Of a stretch of DNA of 64,000 nt, positions 45,315 through 58,365 are shown one piece after another. Each line of letters begins with the position of its first letter. The stretch's first letter is position 1. The notes under the pieces are model-generated. The model was not told where the DNA came from. It was given only the letters and a program-made list of their open reading frames with translations, and made no database searches. The stretch comes from Casuarina equisetifolia (taxonomy: Eukaryota > Streptophyta > Magnoliopsida > Fagales > Casuarinaceae): contig CM052361.1 in the NCBI GenBank assembly GCA_028551475.1, positions 19,915,491 through 19,979,490 of the forward strand, in the 5' to 3' direction. A program made the translations under genes and the position numbers.

Positions 45315-48300
45315 ATGACGGGGTCGTGCTCCGATTCGCCTCATAACTACTGCTCCCCCGACATCCCAATCGAAATCGTGAGCGAGGAAGAAATGGCTTA
45401 CATCGAAGCAGCCTTTTCCGCAGCTCGCTTTTCGATCCCGGCGATTCGCTCACCGCTTCTTTTTCAAAGGAATGCGAGGTCTGTTCGGTCAATCACTCTT
45501 CTCTCCAAGAGGAGCTTCTCGGGTCGTACTGAACTGGATATCGAGGATTCGGGCGAGTTGGCGAGATCCCAGAAGAAGGGCAGAGAGGTCGAGTCCTTCT
45601 TGCAGCGGTTTAGGAGAAAGAAGGGCTTGTCGGTCACTGATATCACTGCCACGGTACTGAATATTTTCTTCTTAGCTGATTTGTCTTGTTGTTAGTTTCT
45701 TTTGAAGTTTCGAGTTTTTGGCTAGAATTTAAAGTACAACGGCCTTTGTTCGGAGCTTTTGTGGGAATGAATGCTAGACATTAGTTTCGTACGTGCACGT
45801 AGGTTCTTCAATTTAGTTGTTTGTTTACGTTCTAACGTTATTGAAGCATATATGGGCCATAATTTTGATTTTGATAGGGGAAATTTCATATTTTGATAAT
45901 GCTTCTGATTAATTGTGACGCCTGCTATAACTTCCAAATGTTTGTTCGCATCAGGGAACTATAGTGCTTAAACGCTGCTGTAAGCTCTGTTGAGATCCAT
46001 AACAGCCAATCTACATTCCCTGCAATCTTAGTGCAATATTATGTGCATAATGTGTATGTGTTGAGATAGCATGAAGGAGGTCGCCTTTCTCTTGTAGGCA
46101 TGCTTTCAGATTGTTGAAGATTTCATTTTTCCGTCTCTAGTTCTCTAATGTCATTTCTATTTTAAGAGTCCAATTGACTTGTCAATGAAGTGCTTTGGGC
46201 ATTTCCATGTATGAATTGTTATATACGAAACATTGCTTTTAGTTGTGCTATCCATTTTTTCTATGAGAAGCTAGAATTGCCAGATTTAGGTTTTGCCTAT
46301 TTTATCTCTTTCTCTTATTATGCCCCATTGACCGTCGGATTTTGGTTAAATTGATCGTATCAAATTGAATTGATACCTTTGGCGTTATCTCTAGTACTTG
46401 TAAAACCTACTTTGCTCCAGAATGGAGACACAAAATCATCCAGATGGTTCATAAACGAAAAGGGCCAGTCCTGTGAAGCAATTAGCCTCTATCTTAATTA
46501 ATAGATTTTCCAATTTTCACTTTTGCATTCCCTTTGATGTTCTAACTCTGTCAGAAGATCTAATCTGACATTTGTATGACTTACAATTTTTTATTTCCAC
46601 CCTTATTGGGTTTATGGTTTTTAGGATTAGCTGGTTGGCTGGCAGTTAAGTCTTTACCTTGAAGCCTGAAGATTACACCTCTCGTGTGTATGTATGCTTT
46701 TGCTTGTCGACATAACGTTAGGATTTTTGCTACTCCTCAACATGACTTTGCATTTTTTATTACCGATTTGTACTAGAAGTTTAATTTACATCAGCAGTTC
46801 TGTTTCTTCTTAATTTCATTTTGTAGGCCTGCAAGCATCTGAGCAGTTAGAATTCTAGTAAAAGTTTCACAATGCTTTCACCGGACGTTTCATTGTTTTT
46901 GTTAGTTTAATATTTCCTAAAAGAATAAAGTCCATTATTGATCTCATGAACTTTAACTTAGTGAGACTGAAACGTATTTATCTCAAGTTGGTTCTAATTT
47001 CATGTGAACAACAGGAATGGTGCGAAAAACAAATGGAGTTTGTTCTTCTTTGTGCCAAGCGCAAGACTACTAAAGCTATGAAAGTGGGTAGTGCTCGGCA
47101 TACAAAACTTGAAGAAGAGGTACACATTTAAACTTGTGATATACAACTAAAGTTGCATCTTACATGCATGCTTCTGGCTGCCACAAACTCGTAACTCCCC
47201 AAGTCTGAAATGGATTTTTTTTTTTTTCCTTCTGGTAGATTTTGATATAATCCTTCAATTTCTATATGCAGACATACTTGGCATAAATTATGTTCATGAA
47301 AATAAGAGAATGTTGAGATAAGTGAATCAAATGGAGAAAATATGAACTAAAGTATATTTGCATTTACATTATATTGATTCTTATCATTTCATCAATTTGG
47401 TCTTTGGAAATTTTTTGTTGGTACAAATTCTACAAATAATACCTTGAAGGTCATTCAACTTACCTCTACATTTTCTTTTCTTGTTTATTTCCCAAACAAA
47501 TGTTTCGATTAGTCAACTTCCATGTTCATCTTTTTTAGACTTTATATAACTATCCATATCTATTATATATCTGGCAGGTTGTGAAAAGAGTGCAACTTCG
47601 TGTCAATACTAAAGAAGACAGATGGGCTTTGAAGCTTCTGAATTTTGTAATTGGTGCTAATCAGTTGCTGGTTGACGGATTAACTCGTGAGCTACCGCTG
47701 TAAGTGTAGAATATCAAATTAAATGATAAAATTTACACTCTTTTAAGAGTTTAAATTTTTGGATAAATGATGATTTAACATTATGTCATAGTAGATGTCG
47801 TGAATTAGAACTTTGACTCCTTGTTTTATTGACCTTTTCATCTGAAATATTTAACATGCTGTCTCTCCTATTAGTGCAGTTTTTGCTTATCTTGAGGTTC
47901 AAGTTGTAGTTTGTCATGGTTCTAGCTAGCTCTTAATAACCATATGACAAAGACTTTTCTGTGCTTGCTAGTGAGTAATTGTGTCATGTTGAATCACATT
48001 ATGTTTTGTTCAGTTAGAGGCTACTTTGTTCCAAATGCTGGAGTTAGTTTGAAAAAAGAAGTCAGATAACAATGGTCGTATGTAGTTTAAAATTTTGATT
48101 CTTATATTATGTTATCATAGTCTGATTAAGCAGCTTATGCTATCTAATGTAGATCAGTTCTTCTGTATCCAACAAAAATCAGATCATGGTTCTATATGAA
48201 TGATGAGCAGATACCCTGAGAACAGTTTAATATGTGTTGGCAATGAATCCCACATTGAAAAGAGCGTGCTGACCTTTGATAAAGTGCAATACATTTTTCT

Positions 48301-50177
48301 AATTATTACTCGGTGTTTACCAAAGTGCTTCATTATTTCCTAGTCGTTTAATATTTGGATATAATCAAAATAAGTAGGGATAATAGAAATTGGGAAGTGT
48401 AAAGTGCTTCCTCTTCGGGTGGGAAGTATTAAGAAAGCCACAAAAGCAATAGAATGCTTTTCCGAGTCCCGATGAGAAAAGATATATACCGGTCTTTCTG
48501 TCAGAGGGCCTATCTTTTTCCCTTATATTTTGGCATCTGTCTATTCTCTTTCTCATCTGCAGATGGCATTTGAGCCATTGCTCTTAATATTCATTTTCCC
48601 CTGGCTGATGGTTATACTTGCTTGGAAATCAGAATAGGCTTCGCAGAAAGTATATGGATCGTGGGAGTGATTGATGAGGTCCGCATGCCAGCTACAGAAA
48701 CTGATAGGAACCCAATATTAGTTGACACAAAGACTCGCGTTCGTGACACCCTTCCTGCAGAAGCACAAAGAAGAAATGGAAGGTATGTATAAATGAAGAA
48801 GTTTTAACTAACGCATGAGAAGAAAGTTTTGACATCCACTTGTTTTTTGGCAGGCTTCAATTAATGTGCTACAAGTATATTTGGGACAATTTGGTTGCTG
48901 GCAATTTTCCTTCCAAACAGTTCTTTGATTTTTTTGCCTTGAACCCTCATTCTGTCTTATCTCAAGAAATCCGGCAACAAACTGCTGAGTCAGGGTTCCC
49001 TGCAGAGGTAAAGGCTTTCATCTCTCTTGGAGATTAGTAATTCATTAGCTTGAGAGATAGGGTGTATGATGTTCCCATCATCATAATGCTCATTGCTGAG
49101 GTTCTCCAGGTAAGAGAAACAAGTCTGTTACTTTCTCAGGAGGTAGTTGTAAATGTTATTGGAGAATAGAATTAGTATAAGTAGTTTTAACGGGCTGGTG
49201 GTTTGACTCCTCTTTTAAGATACATCCTAGAAGATTTCCATGGAATTGTCAATAATCCATTTCAGAGTTTTCAAGTAAGAGCTCAATGCTTTCTATATTA
49301 TAACTTATTTTATTTTTGCTTTACAGACTCTTGATGACATGCTGACGTTGTACAGAAATGCATGTTGTATGCTCCCCCCTTCTCATGACCAGCTTCTGTT
49401 GAGGTCAGTAGAACATTTATGCTTTTCTTTCCCAACTTAAATGATTTGAATATTTTATTGCTTATTATTATTGGGAGTTTCCATTAATTCACACAGCTGG
49501 ATTGCCGCATAAAATTGCATGTTCTATATGCTTTGCTGCCTCGGAGCAACATTTATTAGATGTTGAACGGGAACAGCTAAAAGAGATGACTAATTCAATA
49601 TTGTTCTCAGCGTGGCTGTACTTCACCGGTTTTAGTGTTTCTGAGTTAAAGGTTGATGTCCCACGAAAAATTAGTTTGACTGACCAGTGTACGTTTAATG
49701 TCCTCTGACAGCAGAGAATGCTATATTTTAAAATGGCTACTCCATTCTGACTGATATTGGACTAGCACTTATGTTACTGCATTAACTATAGCCATCTTCT
49801 TCATAAATAAGTAAGGAACCACCATTAGATATCAGCAAAATCTTACTAGAGAAAAGTAGGTTGCGAGAAGTTATCGAGACTTCTTATTCTCTGGACTATA
49901 TACTTCATGCGGATATATTTAACGATAATGTTAATCAGTTGCTTCTATCATGGTACGTACCCGGTTGGTTTCATGCAGATATGAGTTCCAAAAGGATAAT
50001 TCTTTGCTTGGCGAAGATCAATTTGCATTTGACTCTGATTGGGTCAAGAATCAAATTCAGGGTTGTCTGGAGTTCTGGCAAGGGGAGAGAGAAGCCTGTT
50101 ACACTTCCGTGGAAGATCGGTGGAAATGCAAGTTCTGTCAGTTTGCTTCTATCTGTCCGGTAAATACTGTACAATGA
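45315..50177 (+). CDS. EXO5: Exonuclease V, copy 1 (381 aa, seven exons)
   Basis: EXO5 is a single-strand DNA exonuclease with a PD-(D/E)XK core and a 4Fe-4S cluster, acting in organelle or nuclear genome maintenance. Exons are 45315-45653, 47015-47119, 47578-47699, 48633-48782, 48854-49007, 49327-49403 and 49979-50177. Together they give 1146 in-frame bases. The start at 45315 ([12 protein letters not shown]) is the first ATG in a frame that is open further upstream. Motifs in order are [28 protein letters not shown], then the nuclease core [10 protein letters not shown] and ILVDTKTR (catalytic Asp and DxK). Next are [23 protein letters not shown] and a final cysteine cluster [10 protein letters not shown]. 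With a Cys of NACC, these can supply the four Fe-S ligands. The protein is complete and all splice sites are canonical. Confidence 0.87.
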
Positions 50178-50349
50178 GAAATGGTTAACTAAGCTAGAGA
50201 AAAACATTGACATCGTTTTGATGTCTTCCAGCCAGTCTTCACAACAAACTCAGTGAGCAAAAAATGCCACGGTTCTGCAAAGAAGCAAAGGTTTTATTGA
50301 AAGGTTCTTTGCAGTATATTGCTGACCCGAAGCGCATGAGTGAATATGT

Positions 50350-51960
50350 CCTTGGAAATGTGCAAGGATTATGTATAATCTAAGCAGAAATGCATTTGTT
50401 GTAGGCAACGACAATTCATTGTTGTAAAATTGATTTGTTCTCAAGCAAGTTCATTCTTTAAATGTATGTAAATCAACTCCAACGTATCTGTCTGATTTGT
50501 TGTCTGTTTGTATTACAAAGAGTTGAAGTACGGTGAAAACCTACACAAACATGATACATACCATTTTATCATTGATCTTTTGCACATTTAATGATTGAGC
50601 TTGTAAACTGCAGATTCATTCCGTGAGAGTCGTGGCAAGTTTTGGTTTTCTGTTTGGGTCTTTCTCACTTTCTTCTTCTTCTTTTAAATCAGGCCCTCCA
50701 GAACATAACTAAAACTGACTAAAAATGGTAAACTTTTAGTTAAATTTCTTAACTTAAAACAAACGGAATTAGCAAGCTTTCAGGAAAAACAACATGAACT
50801 TCCAACTTGGAATGACTTCAAATCGCAAAGCTTTATGTTTCCTTGTGTTCCTCCTCGGCTTGGCTGAACCAAAAAGCTAATCTTTGAGAGTAAGGAATGG
50901 TCAGTGAGTTTAACAATTTCATTTTTTAACTTTTCCCGTTTTCCTCCTCCCCAAACAGCTGTTCTAGATAAAGATACAAGCCCAAGCTCCTGTCAGTGTC
51001 ACTTCAACTCCCATCAAAGGTTTTTGGCTAGATGATACACGCCATCAGTTCTCACTGGATCACAACCAAAACCTCTGAATGTAAAGTGTTAGAGCTATTG
51101 AAAGGGAGGATGGGCCAAAACCAAGTGGAGAGGGAGGGTGACCGAAGTCCTGAGGATGAACAATGTCAACCTGGTGGTACCATCCCGACTGTGAATACTT
51201 TATCTTGAACTTTATATAAACTCTTTAGAAGGTCATGAGATATGTAGAAAAGGTAGCACCTTCCTGTTTTCAAAGGATGATCCACTTGGGGGTATCTTCC
51301 TTTTATCCATGTGGGATGACAACATGGCTTTAGATAGTCCGTACGAAGGTACCAAACAATTGACCTTTTCTTAATGCAATTTTTATGTAATTTTCTTACC
51401 TATAGTCAAGGCTATTTTTTGACACACTTCCCTCAATTTACTCGACCGCGTGTGACTATAAATGTATGATTGGGATCCTTTTGTAAACAAAGAAAGAATG
51501 ACAACATTTACCCCATATTTTGTGTGTTATCCTCTTAGCAACAACAAACATAGATTTCTTCTTAAAGCGGGCGAGGCACAATTTACTTCGAACTTCTCGG
51601 AGAAGAAGAGAGCGAAAAGTGAGTTAAAGAACAAAAAAGAACACGGCATGTTAACTTGTTCCTACTTTGCTTACCGAGCAAGGAACGGGCATCTCTTTTC
51701 GCTTGGAGGCCATGAAGGAATCATGCAGCTCCTATCAGAAAAAGTAAAAGGAATCAACTGAAGTAACATCAAAGGAGATTTAAAGCAAGACAGCTTATTC
51801 GTCGCTACAAAAAGATAATCATCTTATCGTGGCCTCTTCTTCTGTACGTTACAATCCCCCGCTGCAATATTCAAAATGTTCGAACTCAGAAATATTCAGA
51901 TTAAAGCTAAATGGCTCCAAACCTATAGCAAAGCTGCAAAAGCTTCACCCAGGGTTCGTT
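50350..51960. other. Intergenic DNA between EXO5 copies 1 and 2
   Basis: This is the 3' flank of copy 1 and the 5' flank of copy 2. Segments near 50640-51060 align with 56690-57300, and 51660-51960 with 57600-57660 and 58130-58270. This shows that the duplicated unit includes intergenic DNA. No independent gene is supported. Confidence 0.65.
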
Positions 51961-52018
51961 CCTAAGCTTGGCGATTGTAGCAGTCCTTTTGTCGACGACT
52001 CTTGCCTGATATCCGAAT

Positions 52019-55000
52019 ATGAACGAGTCAAGTCCCTCCAAGTCACTCTCTAAGTTAGCCCTTAACACCCCGACCAACAACAGAAGTTCTAGTCTCGACG
52101 TTGCGAGCGTGGAAGAAATGGCTTCCACTGAAGTGGCCTTAGCCGCTACTCCCTCTTTTCTCTCTTCTTGTGCAACTCCTGTAAAAGCTTCATCTTCCCA
52201 CAAGACCAAGCGGACGTTGCCGTCTTGGGCAGAATCAGATATTGAGGATTTCGGAAGTACTATGAGTACCGAGAAGAAGAGCAGATTGGCTGATTCTTTT
52301 TTTCACCGCTTCAGGAGCGGGACTGGATTGTATGTCAGCGATGTCACTGCCGCGGTACGGCCTTTTTTCTTCTTTTTTTTTAGGGGTTAGTTTGCTTTCG
52401 TCGTGGGAGATGGGTGTGTTTCAATCTAGAAGATTTTCTTGGTTGATCGTATTTTGAAGTTTGCATGGGCATGAATGCTACAAAGACCATGTATACGTAA
52501 CAGTAAAGAAGTTTGTTTGTGGGACTAGGTCAACATAGCAATTTCGACGTTGCAACTGTTCACTTGCTTTCAAATGGTTGCTTTTTTTGTAATTAGACGC
52601 CCATCTCAAGTATGGAACATGTTTTTCCGAAGTTAGTTCTCATTTGATGCTTACAACAGGACTGGTGCGAGAAGCAAATGGAGTTTGATCTTCTCTCTCG
52701 TGGTAAAGCTATGGCAAGGGATGGAGCTCGCCATGCCATACTTGAAGAAGAGGTACGCACTTAAGGTCATTTCACATTTTCTTATTGTATTTTGATGCAT
52801 CTGAATACCATGTAAAGGACTTGGAGTTGTGCATTAGCTTATTGATTGCATGAGGCCGAATGTCATCTATTTAACTAAAGTGGGACTGAAACGTATTTAT
52901 CTCAAGTTGGTTCTTGTTTCATGTTAACAACATGAATGTTGCGAAAAACAGAGGGAGTTTGTTCTTCTTCGTCCCAAGCGCAAAACTACTCGCAAGGTTA
53001 CTGAAGCTATGAAAGCAGGTAGTGCTCGGCATAGGAAACTTGAAGAAGAGGTACACGTTCAAACTAGTGATATACTACAAAAGTTGCACTGTACATGCAT
53101 GCTTCTTGTTGCCATGAACTCCTAACTCCCCAAGTCTAAAATGGTTTTTTTTTTTTTTTTACTTCTTCTGGTAAATTTTGATATAATCCTTCAATCCCTC
53201 CAGGTAGACATTCTTGGTTTAAATCCTATTAAGAGAACATTGAGATAAGCTAATCAAATAGAGAAAATGTGAACAACAGTATACATGCATTTACATGATA
53301 TTAACTCTTATAATTTCATCAATTTTGTTTTTGGAAATTGTTTGTTGGTATATATTCTACACATAATGCCTTGCAGGTCATTCAACTTACCTCTATATTC
53401 TCAGTTCATGTTTGTTTCTCAACCAAATGTTTTGATGAGTCAGCTTCCACGTTTATCGTACATAGACTATATAATTGCCCATCTCAATTGTATGTCTGGC
53501 AGGTTGTGGAAACAGTGCCAGTTCATGTTGATACCGAAGAAGACTGGTGGGCCTTGAAGCTTCTGAATTTTATAGTCGGTGCTGATCAATTGCTGGTTGA
53601 TGGATTAACTCGTGAGCTACCGCTGTAAGTGTAGAGTATCAAATTAAATGATTAAATTCATTAGCAGTTTATATTTTTGGAATATTTGACGATTTAACAT
53701 GATTTCATAGTAGACGTCTTAAATTAGAACTTTGACTCCTTATTTTATTGACCACTTGATCTGAAATATTTAACCTGTTCTCTTCCTTATTAGTTGCAAT
53801 TTTTGGTTATCTTCATATTCAAGTTCTAGTTTGTCATGGTTCTATCTTGCTCTAGATAACCATATGACAAAGCTTTTGCTGTACTAGATAGTAAGCAATT
53901 GTGTAATGTTGGATCACGTTATGTTTTATTTACTGATTCATTTAGAGGCTACGTTGTTCTGGATGCAAGACTTAGTTTGAAAAAGGGAGTCAGATAACAA
54001 TGGTCGTATGTGGTTTAAAATTTTGATTTTTCTATATTTTGTTATCATATCTTGATTGGGCAGCTTATTGTCACATACTTGTGTTTTATACTAAAAGATC
54101 AACTCAATGAGAATGATAACTAAAATCTCTTATATGATTAAATCGTTCTATTACTTTTAGAATGAAGTCTATTGCATTCATTATATTTTCTTTTGCCTAA
54201 ATCTATATTGCCATTGATATGGGTGAGCCTTTTGCCTATCTCACACTAAGGATCCACCTATTATCTATCCCGTAATAGAGGATAATAATTGCAAGTGTCA
54301 CTAAATAGTTTCATTACCTACCTCATACTATGAGATAATATTGTAAGCCACTAGGTTGGGTCATAATTTATCTCTGATACCACTTGTTATAGTCTTAGAT
54401 TCTATCCTAAAATGTCAATATAATGAAATGAATAACTTGATTTCTTTACATGATTAAATCATCTCGCTTGCATGCATGATATATGAAAATTAAGTCCATT
54501 GCATTGTGATATTTAAAGCAGATCTATTTTTGTGTTGCCAACAACAACCAGATCGTGTTTCTATTTTAATAATCAGCAAATACCTTAGAGAGCAGTTTAA
54601 TGTGGATTGGCAATGAATCCCAGCCCAAAAAGAGTGAGCTGAGCTTTGATAAAAGAGCAATACATTTTTCTACTTACCACTCGGTGTTCAAAGTACTTCA
54701 TTATTTCCTAGTCGTATAATATTTGGATATTGTCAAATTAAGTAGGAATAGTTTGTAAAGTGCTTCCTCTTTGGGTGGTGAGTATTAAGAAAACTACAAA
54801 AAGAATAGAATGCTTTTCCGAGTCCTGATAGGACATTATAGATGTTGTGTTTTTGGGTGGGGGTATCTGTTTCCCTTTTCTTTTTCCATCAGCCCCTCTC
54901 TCTCTCAGCTGCAGATGGCATTTGAAACACTGCTCTTAATATTCATTTCCCCTAGCTGATGGAATGTACTTGCTTTGAAATCAGATTATGCTTCGCAGAC

Positions 55001-56543
55001 GGTATATGGATGGTAGGAAAGGTTGACGAGATCCGCATGCCAGAAAGAAAAGCTTATGGAAACCCGACAATAGTTGACCTAAAGACTCGTGAACGAGATA
55101 CTCTTCCTTCTGAAGCACAAAGAAGGAAGGACAGGTATGCATAGATGAAGAATTCTTAACAAATGCATCAGAAGAAAGTTGTGACATCCACTTCTACTTT
55201 TGCAGGCTTCAACTAATGTGCTACAAGTTAATGTGGGACAATTTAGTTGCTGATAATTTTCCTTCCAGACAGTTCTTTGAATTTTTTTCCTTGAACCCTC
55301 ATACTGTCTTATCTGAAGAAATCCAGGAAGAAACTGTTGAGTCAGGGTTCCCTGCAAAGGTAAGGACTATCATCTCCCTCAGAGATTATTAATCCAATAG
55401 CTTGAGAGATAGGGTGGATGATGTTTCATCATCATAATGCTCATTGTTGAGGTTCTCCAAGTAAGAGAAACAGGTCTATTCTCTGGCATGTTATTGGCGA
55501 ATAGAATTAGTATAAGTAGTATTAACAATCTGGTTGTTTGACTCCTTTTTTAGGACAATCCTTGAAGATTTCTTTGGAAAAGTGAATAATATTCCATTTC
55601 AGAGTTTTCAAATGAGAGCTCGATGCTTTCTATATTGTAATTTATTTTATTTTTGCTTTACAGACCCTTGATGACATGCTGACATGGTACAAAAATGCAT
55701 GTTGTATGCTCCCCCCTTCTCATGATCAGCTTTTGTTGAGGTCAGTAGAACATTTATGCTTTTCTTTCCCAACTTAAATGATTTGAATATTTTATTGCTT
55801 ATAATTATTGGGAGTTTCCATTATTCACATAAAGCTGGATTGCCACGTAAAAATTGCATGTTCTATATGCTTTGCTGGCTTGGAGCAACATTTATGAGAT
55901 GTTGAACGGGAAACAGCTAAAAGGGATGACCAATTCAGTATTGTTCTCAGGGTGGCTAAACTTTACCAGTTTTTTGTATTTCTGAGTTGAAGGGTGATGT
56001 CCCGCGAAAAATTAGTTTGACTTACTAGTGTACATTAAACGTCCTCTGACAGCAGCGAATGCTAGATTTTCAATGGCTACTCCACTCTGACTGACATTGG
56101 ACTAGCAATTAGTTATGTTACTGCCTTAATTATAGCCATCATCTTCATGAATAAAGGAGGAACCACCATTAGATATCAGCAAACTCTTACTAAAAGAAAA
56201 ATTAGGTTGCTGAGAGTTAATGAAACTTCTCTTATTCTCTGGGCTACATACTTCATGTGGGTATATTTAGTGATAATGTTAATCAGTTGCTTCTATCGAG
56301 GCACTTACCCAGTTGGTTTTAAGCAGATATGAGTTCCAAGGAGATAATTCTTTGCTTAGCGAAGAACCGTTTGCATTTGACTCTGATTGGGTCAAGAATC
56401 AAATCCAGGGTTGTCTGGAGTTCTGGCTAGGGGAGCGAGAAGCCCGTTACACTCCAGAGGAAGAGCGCTGGAAATGCAAGTTCTGTCCTTTTGCTTCTGA
56501 TTGTCCTGCAAATACTGAACCTACTATGACTCCATACCCGTAG
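52019..56543 (+). CDS. EXO5: Exonuclease V, copy 2 (382 or 415 aa)
   Basis: A tandem paralogue of the copy at 45315. Exons are 52019-52354, 52660-52752, 53503-53624, 54985-55134, 55206-55359, 55664-55740 and 56327-56543, giving 382 residues. Motifs are [20 protein letters not shown], the nuclease core IWMVGKVDEI and [18 protein letters not shown] and the cysteine cluster CKFCPFASDCP. It is six residues longer at the C-terminus (ending TMTPYP) than copy 1. A second version of exon 2 lies at 52952-53050. Its ancestral acceptor is lost, but a new one (AAAAACAG|AGG) would keep frame and add 33 residues. Catalytic and Fe-S residues are preserved, so it is probably functional. Intron 3 carries a TRIM-like insertion. 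N-terminal residues are poorly conserved with copy 1. Confidence 0.85.
52952..53050 (+). other. Duplicate exon 2 of EXO5 copy 2 (cryptic or alternative)
   Basis: Reads REFVLLRPKRKTTRKV through ARHRKLEEE and ends at a GTACAC donor. By its upstream flank (GACTGAAACGTATTTATCTC) it corresponds to exon 2 of copy 1. The original acceptor ACAACAG has become ACAACAT and TGG has become TTG. A replacement AG lies 15 bases downstream, and the resulting 99 bases are a multiple of three. Confidence 0.55.
54069..54504 (-). mobile_element. TRIM-like element in intron 3 of EXO5 copy 2
   Basis: Related direct repeats of about 110-120 bases begin TGTCACATAC at 54069 and TGTTATAGTC at 54385. They share ATGATTAAATC and end near AAGTC(T/C)ATTGCA. 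Just inside the right repeat, CTCTGATACCA (54372-54382) is the complement of TGGTATCAGAG, a Met-tRNA primer site, so the element lies in minus orientation. It has no coding capacity. Copy 1 intron 3 lacks it, while the copy 3 pseudogene has it. Confidence 0.6.
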
Positions 56544-56559
56544 GACATGAGTGAATGTC

Positions 56560-58060
56560 CTTGGAAGTGTGGAACATTATGTATCACCTAAGCGAAAAAT
56601 GCAATTCCTTTTTTGTTTGCCAGAGCCTGGTTGATGACGGAGCTTGTAAACTGGAGATTTATTCTATGAGAGTTGTGGGAAGTTTTTGTTTTCTGTTTGG
56701 GTCTTTCTCATTTTCCTTTTAGTTTTGGTATTTTTGACCTTTTAGTTTTAGCTCTTTTTGAGGGGTTTTCTGTCATTAGCTTTGGCCAGTATCCATTGAG
56801 CTTCGATATATTATTTGTTAATTTTATAGTTAGGAGGATAGTTTTATAGTTTGGAGGGGCCCACAACCCTTGGAAATCAGTTAATAAAGGAGTTGATGGC
56901 CTCCACTTATATGCTGCTATTTTCTCTTTTGTTTGCTCGAAATGTTATTGCTTCCAACACAACCTCCAGAATGTAACTAAAAATGACTACAAAAAGTAAA
57001 CTATTAGTTAAATATCTTAACTTAAAACAAACATAATTAGTAATTTTTCAGGAAAAACAACATGAACTCTTAATTTGGAATGACCTAATTCTCAATGGTT
57101 TATGTTTCCTTGTGTTCCACCTCGGCTTGGCTGAACCAAAAAGCTAGTCTTTGAGAATAACGAATGGTCAGTGACTCTCGACAATTTTATTTTTGAACTT
57201 TTCCCGTTTTCCAACTCCCCATATAGTTGTTCTAAATGCAGATACAAGCCCAAAATCTAGTGTCCCATCAACTCCCATCAAAAGTTTTTGGCTAGATGAT
57301 ATGATACACGGCATAAACACATCTGTTTTCACTGAATCAGAACCAAAACCACTGACTGTAAAGAGTGCGAGGCTCGCTTTATCTCCAACTTTTCTTGGAG
57401 GAGGAAGGAGAGTGCGAAAAGAGAGTTTAAGAAAAGGGAAAGAACACGGCTAAAACACATACTTTTCACTGAATAGAACAATAACCTCTTGACTGTAAAG
57501 ACGGCAAGGCTTGCTTGTCTTGGAGGCTATGAAGGAAGGAGAGAGCCAAGAGAGAGTTAAAGAAAAGAAAAAGTACACAGCATGTTTGCTTGTTCCTACT
57601 TTGCTTACCGAGCAAGGAACCCCCCTTTGGCTTGGAGGCTATGAAGGAACTAACAAAGATAAAGCCACGTCTACCTCTATCCCAAGACCAAGTCATCAAG
57701 CCACAATAACGGGTCAAAGTCAGAATCCACCAATGGTCAGCAACGCCTGCGGAACTCTATTGTACAAAACACTCCACGCAAGACATGCACAAGACAACAA
57801 CGCAAGGCGAACTACAGTTTCCCAAGACGGTACGAGTATAGGCTCTCAGTCGACAAATCTCTGCTGCTCGAGGACAACCGCTACTGTCCGAAGATAAGTC
57901 TGATTGATTTACAACGTTTATGTGGAATCATGTAGCTCCTGTCAGAAAAGTTACCAAGTTAAGGAATCTACTGAAGTAACACGAAAGGAGATATAAAGCA
58001 GAAGAGCTCATTCGTGGTTACAAACGTAGTTTACATGTACATGACAGTCTAAAGCTTGAT
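56560..58060. other. Intergenic DNA between EXO5 copies 2 and 3
   Basis: This DNA is homologous to the copy 1/copy 2 spacer, with internal re-duplication of a segment containing TGCTTACCGAGCAAGG and TTGGAGGCTATGAAGGAA (about 57480-57660). ORFs at 57193-57897 are not conserved between spacers, so I do not call them genes. Confidence 0.6.
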
Positions 58061-58365
58061 GAATGGTGATAGTGCCACCGGAACACGGCGACGTGGATTG
58101 TACAAATCAACGGGTCAGCTGTCTCAACAATGGCCTTCTTTTTCTGCCCGTTACAGCCCCACTGCAGTATTCAAAAGGTCTGAACTCAGAAACCTTCAGA
58201 TCAAAGCTATAAGTCTCCGAACCTATAACAAAGGTGGAAAAGATTCACCAGGGGTTCGTTCCTAAGCTAGGCGATTTTAGCAGTCCTTTCTCCACAAGTC
58301 TTGCTTGATATCCGAATATTAAAGAGTCCAGTCCCACTGAGTCACTCTCTAAGTCAGCCCCGTAA

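Noticed and set aside
57193-57897. ORFs in the spacer between EXO5 copies 2 and 3
   Set aside because: The homologous spacer between copies 1 and 2 does not keep these frames, and no motif is visible.
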